Assembly: GCA_027596195.1 (NCBI GenBank)
Contig: JADGJG010000435.1
Location: 1-20,119 of the forward strand
From: Podochytrium sp. JEL0797
Taxonomy: Eukaryota; Chytridiomycota; Chytridiomycetes; Chytridiales; Chytriomycetaceae
Length of the DNA: 20,119 nucleotides
Direction of reading: 5' to 3'
The position numbers and the translations under genes were made by a program. The notes beneath the pieces were generated by a model. The model was not told where the DNA came from and made no database searches. It was given only the letters and a program-made list of their open reading frames with translations. Below are positions 1-9,052 of this stretch, piece after piece. Positions within the stretch are counted from its first letter, which is position 1, and each line of letters begins with the position of its first letter.

Positions 1-358
1 TTTTCGGGGGAATCGATTTTATATTTTAAGGGGGGGGTGGTTTTTACCCCCAAATGTTTTTGCCCCCCTTCCCCCCCCCCCCCCCCCCCTCTCCCTCGTC
101 TCTGCAAATCCCTCCAAAAAGTCGCGTTTTCCCGGACCTTAATGAAAAACACGGAATCTTATTTGTTTTCTCTAAAAAGACTAAAAGCTTCCTGCTCTTT
201 TTTTTGGTAACAAGATTGGCAGAAAGATTGGCATGAATTTGGGGGGAAGAATTCGCCGATCACAAAACAGAATTGTCAGGTCAGAAAAAAAAAGAATCGC
301 CTCAAGAGAGAATCTCACCCCCCCGCCAAAAAAAATCTCCTCCACCACGAGATCGCGC
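1..358. other. 5' spacer with homopolymer tracts, no gene seen
   Basis: No convincing reading frame is visible on either strand. The stretch holds a G run near 31-38, a 19-base C run at 71-89 and several A/T runs. The right part (about 250-358) is probably promoter and 5'-UTR of the PLAC8 gene downstream. The long minus-strand frame that enters this stretch from the right is the antisense of that gene's CAG repeat. Confidence 0.5.
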
Positions 359-418
359 GTGAGTCCTATTCCATCCACCCATTTTCTGATGCGTAATAAC
401 TGCCCCCATTAGCTGTAG
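359..418 (+). other. Probable 5'-UTR intron of the PLAC8 gene
   Basis: A consensus donor GTGAGT begins at 359, a branch-like TAATAAC lies near 393-400, and the acceptor CTGTAG ends at 418. The start codon of the PLAC8 gene is 13 bases further on. The 60-nt length matches the coding introns of the same gene (59-74 nt). It is inferred from signals only. An alternative acceptor TTAG ends at 412. Confidence 0.55.
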
Positions 419-430
419 AACTTGCATAAA

Positions 431-610
431 ATGGATCACTCGAGAAACCCTTCCAACCAAAACGGTTATCAACAGATGGGATCTCCAGTAATGGGACAAC
501 AGCAAATGATGGGTCCACCGTCTCCCATGATGGGTCAACAAGAGATGCGTCCAGCGTCGCCTATGTATCCGCAACAACAGCAACAACAGCAACAATATCC
601 TCAGCAACAA

Positions 611-642
<32 letters not shown>

Positions 643-1414
643 ATACCCTCAACAACAGCAACAATACCCTCAACAACAGCAACAATACCCTCAACAACAG
701 CAGCAATACCCTCAGCAACAGCAGCAATACCCTCAGCAACAGCAGCAAATGATGTATCAGCCGCAACCAGTGTACGCGCAACCCGTGGTTCAAGCAGCTC
801 CCATGGTCATTGCGGCGAGCCCGACGATCGTGAGCCCCATTATTATTCAACAGCAGATGGCGCCTCCACAGAGACGTGCCCCAAGAGAATGGAAGCACAC
901 GATTTTCGACTGTTTTGGCGACTTTTGTAAGTATAAAAATGTTTTTTGGATCCGCAATTTTGTTAAATAGTTTCCCCCCTTCGTTCGATTTCTTGTGCAG
1001 TTGCGTGTGCGGGAGGCTGGTGTTGCCCTTGCATTCTGTATGCCCAAACGGCATCGAAACATCGTGGAACTTCTTGCATCGGGGTAACATCACAACCCTC
1101 GCATTATTTGAAAACCGCGGCTCATCTGACAAAATCGCAAAGCCCTGCTGTAGTTACTTTTGCGTCGGGGCATGGACAGGAGGAATCTGTTTGCCTTGCT
1201 TTACCATGGGGCTTCGCTCGGATATTCGGTACCGTTACGTGATTAGGGTGGGTTCATTATTTTCTTGAGTCCGCTCTTCCATGTCGCTGACGCTTCCTTT
1301 TCCTAGGGTGATCAATGCGGAGATTGCATGATGCACTGTTTCTGCCATTGTTGCGCGTTGATTCAGGAGTACCAAGAAGTCAACGAGATGATGATGACTT
1401 CGCCTCAGTATTGA
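431..1414 (+). CDS. PLAC8 (Cys-rich) family protein with Gln-rich N-terminus
   Basis: Four exons fit in phase: 431-926, 1001-1083, 1143-1247 and 1307-1414 (263 aa). Residues 1 to about 115 are rich in Gln, Met and Pro, with repeated Tyr-Pro-Gln units. From about residue 157 the spliced protein shows the PLAC8 pattern: FDCFGDF, then a cluster GGWCCPCILYAQ, then TGGICLPCFTMGLR and RYR, and finally GDQCGDC followed by HCFCHCCALIQEYQE. These Cys motifs only line up after removing three introns (74, 59 and 59 nt), which supports the model. The acceptor of intron 2 is a weak AAG. PLAC8 proteins in fungi and plants are small membrane-associated proteins linked to cell size and cadmium or calcium handling. 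The exact role here is unknown. The upstream TTG at 422 is in frame but ATG 431 is the first methionine. Confidence 0.88.
571..748 (+). repeat. In-frame CAG/CAA tract with 18-bp tandem units
   Basis: This lies inside the first PLAC8 exon. A pure or mixed CAG/CAA run is followed by about five copies of an 18-bp unit encoding Gln-Tyr-Pro-Gln-Gln-Gln. The units differ by synonymous CAA/CAG changes, so the tract is likely to vary in length between strains. Confidence 0.9.
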
Positions 1415-1486
1415 CGGGTTTCTCTTTGGGGTGTTTTTTCTCTTTCTTTCATTTCTTTTTCTCTTTATCCAAAACAACAAAAAAAG

Positions 1487-2022
1487 ATGTCCGAAAGCGT
1501 CGCAGCTTCGCCACCCTTTGACCCGCCCGTTGAGAGACTTGGCGACCAGCCCTTTGATGCTTCTTCGCTTCTCCTTGTTGTTCAGACGACGCACTCTGCG
1601 ACGCAGACGCGCCTTCAAGGTGGGCCTAGTTTTGGTTGAGCACGCACTCGCTGACACCAAAACAAAGCAAGAACTCGCCGGTGACATCGGCGCGCTGCAC
1701 CGGCGCCTCGCCGAGGACATCTTAGCCAAAGTGTCTCTGATGCACAACGAAGCCGCCTTCGAGTTCAACAAGAGCGTCGCTGAGATTCAAAATATGGCGT
1801 CGTTGGAGAGTGAGTCGTTCGCTGCTTCAACAAAACGTGCTGAGTCTCGTCTTGGTCTCCTCTCCAGCCCAGGCTGAGGCGAAACTGCAGTCCTTCTACG
1901 CGGCCCTGATGAACAGCTTTGCCGAGTTTTTCGATCAAGCTGCGCCAACTCAAGACCAGGTTGCCGATGAGGGTCCAGTTGCTGAGGAATTGCGCGGAAT
2001 CGGAGAGAGCGGCAGTGCTTGA
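1487..2022 (+). CDS. Small helical (coiled-coil-like) protein, unassigned
   Basis: Three exons give a 141-aa protein: 1487-1619, 1672-1809 and 1868-2022. Intron 1 (1620-1671, 52 nt) runs from GTGGGC to CAAG and has a CTGAC branch site. Intron 2 (1810-1867, 58 nt) runs from GTGAGT to CTCCAG. Both restore one continuous frame. After an acidic, Pro-containing start (to about residue 25) the protein is predicted almost wholly helical, with heptad-like Leu/Ile/Ala spacing (for example LQELAGDIGALHRRLAEDIL), then an acidic tail. No catalytic motif or membrane segment is visible. I do not recognise the family. A small subunit of a multiprotein trafficking or kinetochore complex is possible, but nothing in the sequence decides it. 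It starts 72 bases after the PLAC8 stop. Confidence 0.7.
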
Positions 2023-2180
2023 TTTTGTTTGATTCTTCTTTCTTCGCGTTCGTTGGTTGGTGTTGTTCAATGTATTGATTGTTATTCGTTGTCGGCAATC
2101 GCCACTGTCTGATCATGCGCGAGAAGCAGCAATTGTCACGCTCCGCGTGCGAAAGAAACGCGCCAAAACATGCCCAAAAC

Positions 2181-3106
2181 ATGTCTCCGCAATCTCCACT
2201 CTTTCGCAGCGACATCCTGCAGCATTTGTTGGTTCACCTGCCACTTCGTGACCATCTCGTTCTAAGACAAACATGCCACACGCTGTTCAATCTGATCATG
2301 ACCCTCTCCGCCCACGTGCTTCGTATCGACCCAGCCCATCCAAGCCCTAGACCGGTTTTGAGATACACTTCCATCCACAGACATCCAACACTTCCTCTAC
2401 CTGCCACACACCCCATCTCTCACTTCCAAACCGCGCCGCCTCATCTGCCTCACCTTCGAACCCCTCCCCACCCACAGCAGCTATCGCATCACACCCAAAT
2501 GCACCGCCCTCTTCCCCACCCCCCTTTCCACCGTATTCACACGCATCGCCGAATCCATCAAATCAAACCGCGGCGACTGCCAACGAGTCCAAATCGTATC
2601 GCGCTCAAACCCGCTCCAAAACGCGATCATGGCGTACCCTTCCATCGGGATACAAAGTCTTTCACTCCCGCATTTGATCTACATGGCGTACCTCGGCGCT
2701 GAACCGCCGCAACAGCGAGTCACGCTCTCGCATCCACTCGGGGCGAGAATGCATCTCGCAAAGTTTTTGGCAACGACGGAACTTGCGGTTCAGTTGAGTT
2801 TTCGGGGTGATGGGGAGTGGTTCTTGTATGAACGATATTCTTTGGGGGGCTCTGGACAAGATGTGGGGGGTGGTATGGTTGGAGGTTTCAAATATTCCGC
2901 GCGTGGATACGTTTGATTTTGTGTTGCCTGATGCTTCTGTGGCTCTGCGCGATGGAGCGGTGAATGAAAGAGGTGCTGTGTATTTGGTTAAAGCGGTTGG
3001 ATGGATCACAGATTTATGGGATCGTGTGGAACTCAGCGAGAAGGGACTCTTGGACATGGCGAAAGTGCATGAAGACTTGATTGGCCGCAAGCTTGGCCGC
3101 CAATAA
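2181..3106 (+). CDS. F-box protein (one frame change unresolved)
   Basis: ATG 2181 (context AAACATGTC) opens an F-box at residues 8 to about 40: DILQHLLVHLPLRDHLVLRQ, then TCHTLFNLI. F-box proteins bind Skp1 and select substrates for SCF ubiquitin ligases. Intron 1 (2323-2380, 58 nt, GTATCG to CCACAG) joins this to a second exon in another frame that reads on through about 2760-2910. The C-terminal part to the stop at 3104-3106 is clearly coding but in the third frame. The pairing 2763/2817 (55 nt) or 2788/2860 (73 nt) would connect them, but both have weak splice sites, so a sequence error or a lesion is equally possible. In-frame ATGs also exist further upstream (2115). The C-terminal substrate-binding part matches no repeat type I can name. 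Confidence 0.68.
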
Positions 3107-3209
3107 AAAAAATGAGCAAATCGGGTGTGATGTCTGGCGGGAAAATCAACTTCAAAGTTTGCCCACTCGTTTTGTCCGAAGCGGAACACACACGCGCGCC
3201 CCCCCGCCC

Positions 3210-3710
3210 ATGAACACAGCTCCAACGATGCTCCCGCCCACGGACCCTGCTCAACTCATATATCTTCTTCTCCAAGGCCCTCGAATCATCCGAACCTTAA
3301 GCCAAAACATTCTCCCACCCGCCGATGAACCCGCCGAATATCGAACCAACGAACCAACCGCCCCATTTCATTCCGACCCGCCGCCTCCACACACAACAAA
3401 CACCATCCCAAACCCATCCAACCCTTTTCCACCACGCACGACCCTCTCACAAACCATCCGACTCAAAACGAGCGCGGCCATTGTCGTCATTTGCGAAGCT
3501 TTGATTGTCGCCTTCTCGTTTCTGTTTTCTCTAATTGCGACAATCGCGCTCGTAATCTTTGCCATCTCCTCGCTTATGGCGTGGGAAATCGTGTGGCGTC
3601 TCTTGTTGCTGCGGAATCGGTTCGTTCCCGTGCCGTTGTCGGAGGCTGAGTTGATGGAACGGGTTGTTCGATTCGTGGAGGCGAGGTTGACTCGGTATTT
3701 GGCACAATAA
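3210..3710 (+). CDS. Small integral membrane protein, unassigned
   Basis: A single exon of 166 aa. ATG 3210 is the first plausible start after the previous gene's stop. The open frame reaches further 5' but overlaps the F-box gene's 3' end. Residues 1-80 are Pro/Thr-rich and hydrophilic. Residues about 88-135 are strongly hydrophobic and long enough for two closely spaced transmembrane helices, broken near AISSLMAWE. A basic, amphipathic C-terminal helix ends in RFVEARLTRYLAQ. There is no signal peptide. Such a hairpin is typical of reticulon-like or membrane-shaping proteins, but I cannot assign a family. The TAA stop lies inside AATAAA (3706-3711), which implies a very short 3' UTR. Confidence 0.65.
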   Translation: MNTAPTMLPPTDPAQLIYLLLQGPRIIRTLSQNILPPADEPAEYRTNEPTAPFHSDPPPPHTTNTIPNPSNPFPPRTTLSQTIRLKTSAAIVVICEALIVAFSFLFSLIATIALVIFAISSLMAWEIVWRLLLLRNRFVPVPLSEAELMERVVRFVEARLTRYLAQ

Positions 3711-4104
3711 ATGGCTTTTTTTTAGTGTGTGTGTGTGTGTGTGGGGGGGGGTTCGATGAGGTTGAAAAGATGCGGACCAAAATCGGAAGTTGCAACCGCG
3801 CATGAAGAATCTGTATAAGCGCATTTTCCGTTTTCTTCCCCATTCGCAAATTCGTTTATGTAAAAAAATCTTTGAAAGTCGCTCTATATCTCGCGTTGCG
3901 GCTTTAAACCCCGAAATCTCCCGAATTGTTTTCGTTCCTGCATACGGAGATACAGGTAGATCCGTCTCAGAGAATTAAGTTGCCTTTGAAACCTTTTCCG
4001 ACGACGCACTACGTATTACATTGGTTTTTTGTTGAGTCGAAACACGGCCACTAGAAAGCCCAGCTTGCCGATGGGTCCACGCACAAGTATTTTGATTCCA
4101 AAGT
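3711..4104. other. Spacer with GT microsatellite
   Basis: After the stop there is a T run, an alternating GT tract (about 3724-3742) and a G run. The rest shows no supported gene. A 60-codon open frame at 3790-3978 has no recognisable features. The right end is promoter sequence for the gene at 4183. Confidence 0.5.
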
Positions 4105-4113
4105 TATAAAAGG
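4105..4113 (+). promoter_or_regulatory. TATA box (TATAAAAGG)
   Basis: A consensus TATA element stands 70 bases upstream of ATG 4183. Initiation about 30 bases downstream would start the transcript after the in-frame ATGs at 4129 and 4135, or too close for them to be used. This supports 4183 as the start codon. Confidence 0.6.
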
Positions 4114-4182
4114 TGCATACCAATCAGGATGCCGATGGGGCTTGACCCTCCAAACTTCGATTTTTTTTCTTCAAAAATCGAT

Positions 4183-5185
4183 ATGGCCCGCAAAAAGCGT
4201 TTGACGCCAAAGAAGAAAGAAGCACTCGCTTCCATGCTCCGTGCCTGTGCAGAGAAGAGAAAGGCCGCAAAGGTTCTCTCATCAGTGGCTGCAGGATCGT
4301 CAGACTATCACCCACAAAACGAAACCGGCGAGATCGAAACGCTAACAACCCAAGGAGCGCAGCGCGCCCCAAAGAGACTCCGCATTTCTGGACAGGGTAT
4401 GGCATAATCAGCTCTGTTGAATTCAATTCACCAACCCAAGGTTTTCAGAAATCGACTGCGAACGCGACGGCGAAACTTTGTGTGTCGATGAATCAACAAT
4501 GGAGGGGGAGATGGCCGATGGTGGAATCGCGGAACTGGAAGAGGAGCAACACCTTTCCCCTCCCATTTCTGCGTCGTTGAGTATCGATTCGATCACGCCG
4601 GTTCATGTTGCACCCCCACGATCTAAGAGACAATCATTTATGGAGTCTGCGCAAAAATCAGCAAACCTATATGCTGCTATTGGTCGGCAGGGTGGAACGC
4701 GAAATCACCGATTCTCTTACCGAGCTGTCGATGCTTCGATCCCAGTTCATGATGCACATAACAGTTTCACGCATGTCGATTCCAGTTCCCATTCTAGTAG
4801 CATTGAATCGCTGGATACTGCGTCGCACCTTCGTAACGGGACAATTCCGAGCATGGTTTGGCAAAACCGCCAAATCCTCGTTCCCGTCACTTTGTCCGGA
4901 CACGGGACGGAGATCTTCTACGTGATGGGCCCTATTCAGAAGCTTCTTGGCGCCAAAAAGAACGCGATTGTTGACTGCAGCCACAAAATCCGTCTCGATG
5001 GCCGCAGCGAGGACGTTGTGGCCCACAAAACCCTGCAAACATGGATTCTCGAACATTCCTTGCTCTTCACGAAAGCGATGCTCAACAGCAAAACTCGTGA
5101 TGCTTGCATTCTGTTGGCCGAGTTCCTCGATTTCCGTGCCCATTTGGGGGAAAGAGGAGAAAATCTGAATGGGGAGGACGAATAA
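4183..5185 (+). CDS. Basic N-terminus protein, likely nuclear, unassigned
   Basis: Two exons (4183-4396 and 4449-5185) give 316 aa. The 52-nt intron (4397-4448) runs from GTATGG to TTTTCAG and restores a frame that then stays open to the stop. The first 35 residues are very basic (MARKKRLTPKKKEALASM and following Lys/Arg), a likely nuclear or nucleolar targeting segment. An acidic stretch follows (residues about 75-105), then a Ser-rich middle. The C-terminal third looks folded, with alternating hydrophobic segments around GHGTEIFYVMGPIQKLLGA and LQTWILEHSLLFTKAML. I recognise no domain. The C-terminal region could be a chromatin- or transcription-related module, but that is inference. The TAA stop is embedded in AATAAA (5181-5186). 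A TATA box lies upstream. Confidence 0.7.
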
Positions 5186-5300
5186 AGCTCGTCTCTTTCT
5201 TTCCTTTTTTTGTAAATATGAAAATCTTCCCGTTGCCCCAATTTGGAGGCGAGTCTGAGGTTAGTCCGCTGTTTTTTTCTTTTTTTTTTCACGATTTTCA

Positions 5301-5996
5301 ATGTCCTTTTCCCCTCTCGACCAACCCCTGCCGCTGCCGGAATACACGTTCGATGCAACACTTTCCGACGACACCAACTTCCTCGTATGGGCCGTGATTC
5401 TCTGCCGCTACTCTTCATCGCGCAAAGGCCACATGGCGTGTCTCCTCGTCAAAGACAACACAGTCATTTCCTACGCCAACAACACACCCCTGCTCTTTTC
5501 TCCTCTCCAAAAAAAGGCGCCCGAAATCCACGCCGAATGTCTCGCCGTATGTCGCGCCGCGAAAAACGGGACGCGTCTCGAAAACGCAACGTGTTATGTG
5601 ACAGCCCCGCCGTGCTGCGAATGTTTCCAGTCTCTTTCGTGTGCGGGGATTCAACGCGTGGTGCATCTGGGCGTGGTGATGCCTGAGTCAGTGAAGGTGG
5701 CTGCGAAAGTGTTGGGGGTTGAGCTGGTCGGGGTCCCGTGGGGAGAGCGAGGGTTTGATTTCAAGCAGGCAGGGATCGACTATTGGGCAGAGAGAGAGAC
5801 GGCGGATACAACTCGTTCGCGTGTGGATGCGTGGTGGGAAAAGTGGATGCAAACGTACAAGCAGGCTGCCTCGCTCTTGGGAATACAGTCGGAGGAGGGC
5901 GACGGCGCGAGCAACAAGAACAAAAACAAGAAGAGGAGGTTAGAGGAGAAATTGGAAAGTGAGAAGCTCGAGGATCAGGGTTCGCTGGACGCGTGA
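5301..5996 (+). CDS. Cytidine/deoxycytidylate deaminase-fold protein
   Basis: A single exon of 231 aa. The zinc-dependent deaminase signature is complete: H77-A78-E79 (zinc His and catalytic Glu) and P104-C105-x2-C108 (zinc Cys pair), 25 residues apart. The residues before it (GHMACLLVKDNTVISYANNT) match the strand preceding the active-site helix in this superfamily. Members deaminate cytosine or adenine in nucleosides, nucleotides or tRNA. The spacing suits dCMP deaminase or Tad2-type tRNA adenosine deaminase better than free cytidine deaminase, but the substrate cannot be decided from sequence alone. The C-terminal 60 residues are Lys/Glu-rich (KNKNKKRRLEEKLESEKLED), possibly a nuclear-localisation tail. 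AATAAA follows three bases after the TGA (5999-6004). Confidence 0.85.
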   Translation: MSFSPLDQPLPLPEYTFDATLSDDTNFLVWAVILCRYSSSRKGHMACLLVKDNTVISYANNTPLLFSPLQKKAPEIHAECLAVCRAAKNGTRLENATCYVTAPPCCECFQSLSCAGIQRVVHLGVVMPESVKVAAKVLGVELVGVPWGERGFDFKQAGIDYWAERETADTTRSRVDAWWEKWMQTYKQAASLLGIQSEEGDGASNKNKNKKRRLEEKLESEKLEDQGSLDA

Positions 5997-6100
5997 TGAA
6001 TAAATCATTGAAAGTCAATTCGAAGCAATCGATGGGATCACACCCCCAACCCGACGATGTCTTATTTCGCCCGGAAACGCAGTTGATGTCATGTGCTCCT

Positions 6101-6159
6101 CGCGATCTTTAAATTCAAATTCGCGGATAGCAACAAAATTAACTGCATCCAGCAAAAAA
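6101..6159 (+). repeat. Direct repeat, copy 1
   Basis: This begins CGCGATCTTTAAATTCAAA and ends CATCCAGCAAAAAA. Copy 2 at 6202-6268 shares both ends and much of the middle, with an internal insertion of roughly 8 bases. The two starts are 101 bases apart, which suggests a diverged tandem duplication. Confidence 0.7.
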
Positions 6160-6201
6160 TGCCTGGAAGGCACAGGGGATGGACTGCTTTTCTTCGCGAG
6201 T

Positions 6202-6268
6202 CGCGATCTTTAAATTCAAACACGCTGATTACCACAAAACGAATAGCACAACTACATCCAGCAAAAAA
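6202..6268 (+). repeat. Direct repeat, copy 2
   Basis: This is the partner of the block at 6101-6159. It has the same 19-base start and the same CATCCAGCAAAAAA end, with substitutions and a short insertion between them. Confidence 0.7.
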
Positions 6269-6733
6269 CCAGTCTTCTTCACGTCCTTCACAGACCGGGG
6301 GCCATCTGGAGCTCAATTTGCTAAATATTACAGGGGGTTTTTTTTTATTCAGTATGGGACCTGACTTACCTGACAACCCCCCCTTCCGGCGCCCCTGAAT
6401 TTATAGCCATTTGGCGGTTGGGACTGGACCGCTTTACAGAAGAAGACCTATCAAAATTTGATATATTGGCACGCACAGCGGCGAATTGCCTCTGATTCGA
6501 CGTGTATGTTCCCTGATGTGTCCGCCTCCTCCAACGACTGCTCAGGAAGCTGCAACCTCCCCGCCAGGTCTCTTCTCTTAAGTAATGGTTAGGGGGGCGT
6601 TTGATGATCGCATCTTATTGTGACTTCGTTCCTGCACTTCTGAAGCACACTTAAGACCCAGCCAAGACCCAACACTCTATTTGCTGTGCACAATTCAGAA
6701 TGTTTGTGGTTCCCTTTTATTTTCTGGTGCGAG

Positions 6734-6754
6734 AAATCGATCTCGAATCGATTT
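6734..6754. repeat. Perfect inverted repeat near the RBR 3' end
   Basis: Arms AAATCGAT and ATCGATTT (8 bp each) flank the 5-base loop CTCGA, followed by AT-rich sequence. It lies about 35 bases beyond the RBR stop codon on the minus strand. It could form a hairpin in the 3' end of that transcript, or could be chance in AT-rich DNA. Confidence 0.45.
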
Positions 6755-6789
6755 AAATATATATTTCAATATTTTCTGATAAAGATAAT

Positions 6790-8891
6790 TTATTTGGCAC
6801 CTTTCGCGAGTATCCCCGCCGCCATCGGATGTCTCTCCCTCCACTCCCGTTCCGCTTCAAGTCCAACCCTCTCCAACACTCCTTCATCCTCCTGCACCAT
6901 ATACAAATCGCACTTTTGACATTCGGAGCACGCCGTCCCTGGGACCAAGCGGAAATGCTGGCAGAAATGTTGGTACCCTTCGGTTCCGATGTTCTGTCGA
7001 CAGACGTAACACATGATGAAGGAGCATTGAGGGCACGTCATTTTGTTGCAGCCAGATTGTTTGGTATATCGTGTGGTGCATCGCGGGCACTGTTGCAAAA
7101 GTTTTGAATACCAAGAAAGAGGGGGGAGAAAAAACGCGTTTTTTACCGTTCGAATAAATGCTTCACTCTTGGCCTGCTCCACATACAGCCGCAACGAGTC
7201 CTTCTCCACCTCATGACAAACATGACACGCCGTCCACTCTTTTCCACAGTCACCACAACTCGCAACCCCACACGCAGGGTTCCCACAATTAAACGGAATC
7301 GGTCGCTTATTCCTATCCGTCACGAGTGTCCCAGCCGTACCAGTCAACACCTGCTTCACCCACGCATACGCCTCCTTCACTACCACCGCAGGTCGCGAAT
7401 CAGGACGATTCGTCATGGCCACCAATACGTTCGGATCCATCCGCGCCATTTCAAAGAGCAAGTTCATTGGTTGTTTCCAAAGCCCCGTCACCTCCAACAC
7501 GAGTTTCACAATCGCCGAAACCGCGACTCCCAGCAGCGGGTTGATCAGGAAACACGCCAACACGACCTCGAATGTGAGAAGCGCGGTGATGAGGAGGACG
7601 TGATCCGCGTATGTTCTGCTGGCCCATACACGGACTTGTCGTTCCGTAAAGTGCAGGACTTGAAGGCATAATTTTGCACCTCGCATCACAACAGTCGCGG
7701 GGGGAAGTATGTCCTTGACTTCAGCGTATCCGCAGAGACTGCAACTCACACACCCCTTGTCTCCCCACACATCGCGCACGATGCGTTCAAACAGGAGACC
7801 CTCACAAACCCGCCACACATCCCTCCCCACCACGCGTTCAACCACGGAATCATCATACCCAGCCCCGCATTTCCCCACTCCCTCTCGTTCAAGAAAACAA
7901 CAAACACGTTTCCCACGCAACTCGCCCGAATCGTACACCCCAACCCTCACATAGCGGTTCAAACACGATTTGCAAATCAGACATCCACTCTGACACGCAA
8001 CAAAGTCTTCGAACGCGAGGTCTTCAATGCATACGGGACAAGCAATCGTTTGTCCGCAGGACTCGTATTCGGCGCGGTTCGATTCAATAGCGAGGTCGTG
8101 ATCTTTCACGCAGAGTTGTTCGGTTTCGATGTGAGAGATAGTGCCGAGGTCTTGCATGAGTTGGTGGTGGAGTTTGATGTGGAGTGGGATGTGGGTTGGA
8201 GGTCGTGCTGTAAAGGAGAAGAGGGACCAAAATTTCGGGTGCGGGGTGGAGAGGAGCGTTGTGCGGGAGCGGAGGTAGCTCCAGTTGTTGTCGAGGAGAA
8301 TCGATTTGATGGTTTGCTTGTAATGCTGCGCTCGACAAGTTCAATTATTAACTGCGCATCAAGTTTCGGAATTCTGGGAGTTTGACTCACCATCGGAAAC
8401 TCGTTGTACAGTCGCAGCTTCACGGCCAGCTTGTACTCCTCTGTTTGAAACTCTTCTTCCCTCTTCACACTACCACGATCTAACCGTTTCGGATACCCGT
8501 CAGCTTCGAGAATCACCATCTCACAAACAAGACCATCCAACACGCAAGCCTCGATCGGAACCAATCCGCACCGCTCCAACACTCCTGCTGCCATGGCCAC
8601 ACAATCTCGCAAGTGCTGGATCGAAGCGTCTGGGAACAGAGTGTTGATGTGGCGTAGAGTTGCGTTGTGGAGGGCGGTTGGGGAATTTGCTGCGGGTGGA
8701 GGGTGCGAGTGTTGTTGGGTATGCTGGAGGGAGAGTTTGAGGGCGACGTTGGCGAGGGATTCTTGCGTGTATGGGGGTGGTTTGGTGGCGAAGGAGGGGA
8801 GGAGGAATGACAGAAAAGGGGCGTCGATCGGGTGGGCCATGGTTTCGAAGGTGTTTTTTTTGTTGGATCGGGGCATTCTGAGGACCCTCAT
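6790..8891 (-). CDS. RBR E3 ubiquitin ligase, RNF216/TRIAD3-like, with membrane hairpin
   Basis: Three exons on the minus strand (8891-8391, 8325-7147, 7089-6790), all joined in phase 0, give 659 aa. Intron 1 (65 nt) runs from GTGAGT to GCGCAG and intron 2 (57 nt) from GTAAAA to CAACAG. Removing intron 2 brings EAFIRT directly against CPRC, the usual layout. RING1 starts at C263-x2-C266. IBR cysteines appear at about residues 359-365 and again from about 514. RING2 begins at C561-x2-C564, and C574 in QSGCNKMTC is the expected catalytic cysteine that accepts ubiquitin. After it, MCYVCRQNI and a Cys/His tail (FCQHFRLVPGTACSECQKC) are typical of the RNF216 group. A strongly hydrophobic segment (about 403-448) sits inside the IBR, so the protein may be membrane-anchored. 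Starts at 8876 or 8840 (ACCATGG context) are also possible. Confidence 0.87.
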
Positions 8892-9052
8892 GCTTCTTCC
8901 TTCAACTCGCTGGTCGATGATTCGATGACGCTGATAAAATGCAGGCGTATGAATTTTATAACTGTGTCTCAAAAAACGGATATGAATGTTACAGTAGAAC
9001 CACGATGAATCTGGCTACTCGTTTAACTTATTCTGTGGAAGCGGATTGAGCA
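8892..9052. promoter_or_regulatory. Divergent promoter region
   Basis: Only 161 bases separate the start of the minus-strand RBR gene from the start of the plus-strand gene at 9053, so both promoters must lie here or overlap. An AT-rich ATTTTATAA stretch is present near 8952-8960. No defined factor site is recognised. Confidence 0.45.

Larger units (their letters stand above)
5997..6733. other. Spacer between the deaminase and RBR genes
   Basis: This gap holds a duplicated block (listed separately) and otherwise no supported gene. One short open stretch at about 6399-6493 reads like protein (ending TEEDLSKFDILARTAANCL) and is preceded by TTATAG, an acceptor-like site. No connecting exon can be identified, so it is noted as a possible gene relic only. 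Confidence 0.4.

Noticed and set aside
302..1132. A 276-codon minus-strand frame opposite the PLAC8 gene, very rich in Leu
   Set aside because: It is the antisense of the CAG/CAA repeat (read as Leu and Val codons). The plus strand carries the PLAC8 motifs and good introns.
1620..1629. A 10-nt 'intron' that would also restore the frame in the gene at 1487
   Set aside because: It is too short to splice. A 52-nt intron (1620-1671) with a CTGAC branch site does the same job.
4129..4182. In-frame upstream ATGs at 4129 and 4135 for the basic protein
   Set aside because: They lie only 24-30 bases from the TATA box, at or before the expected transcription start, and the added residues are not protein-like.
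7213..7671. A 152-codon plus-strand frame opposite the RBR gene
   Set aside because: It is Arg/His-rich antisense of a firmly supported coding exon.
8326..8390. RBR intron 1 shares GTGAGTCA and AATTCCGAAAC with the duplicated intron-like element
   Set aside because: The shared words are short and differently spaced, and the rest does not align. This is probably chance plus common splice signals.
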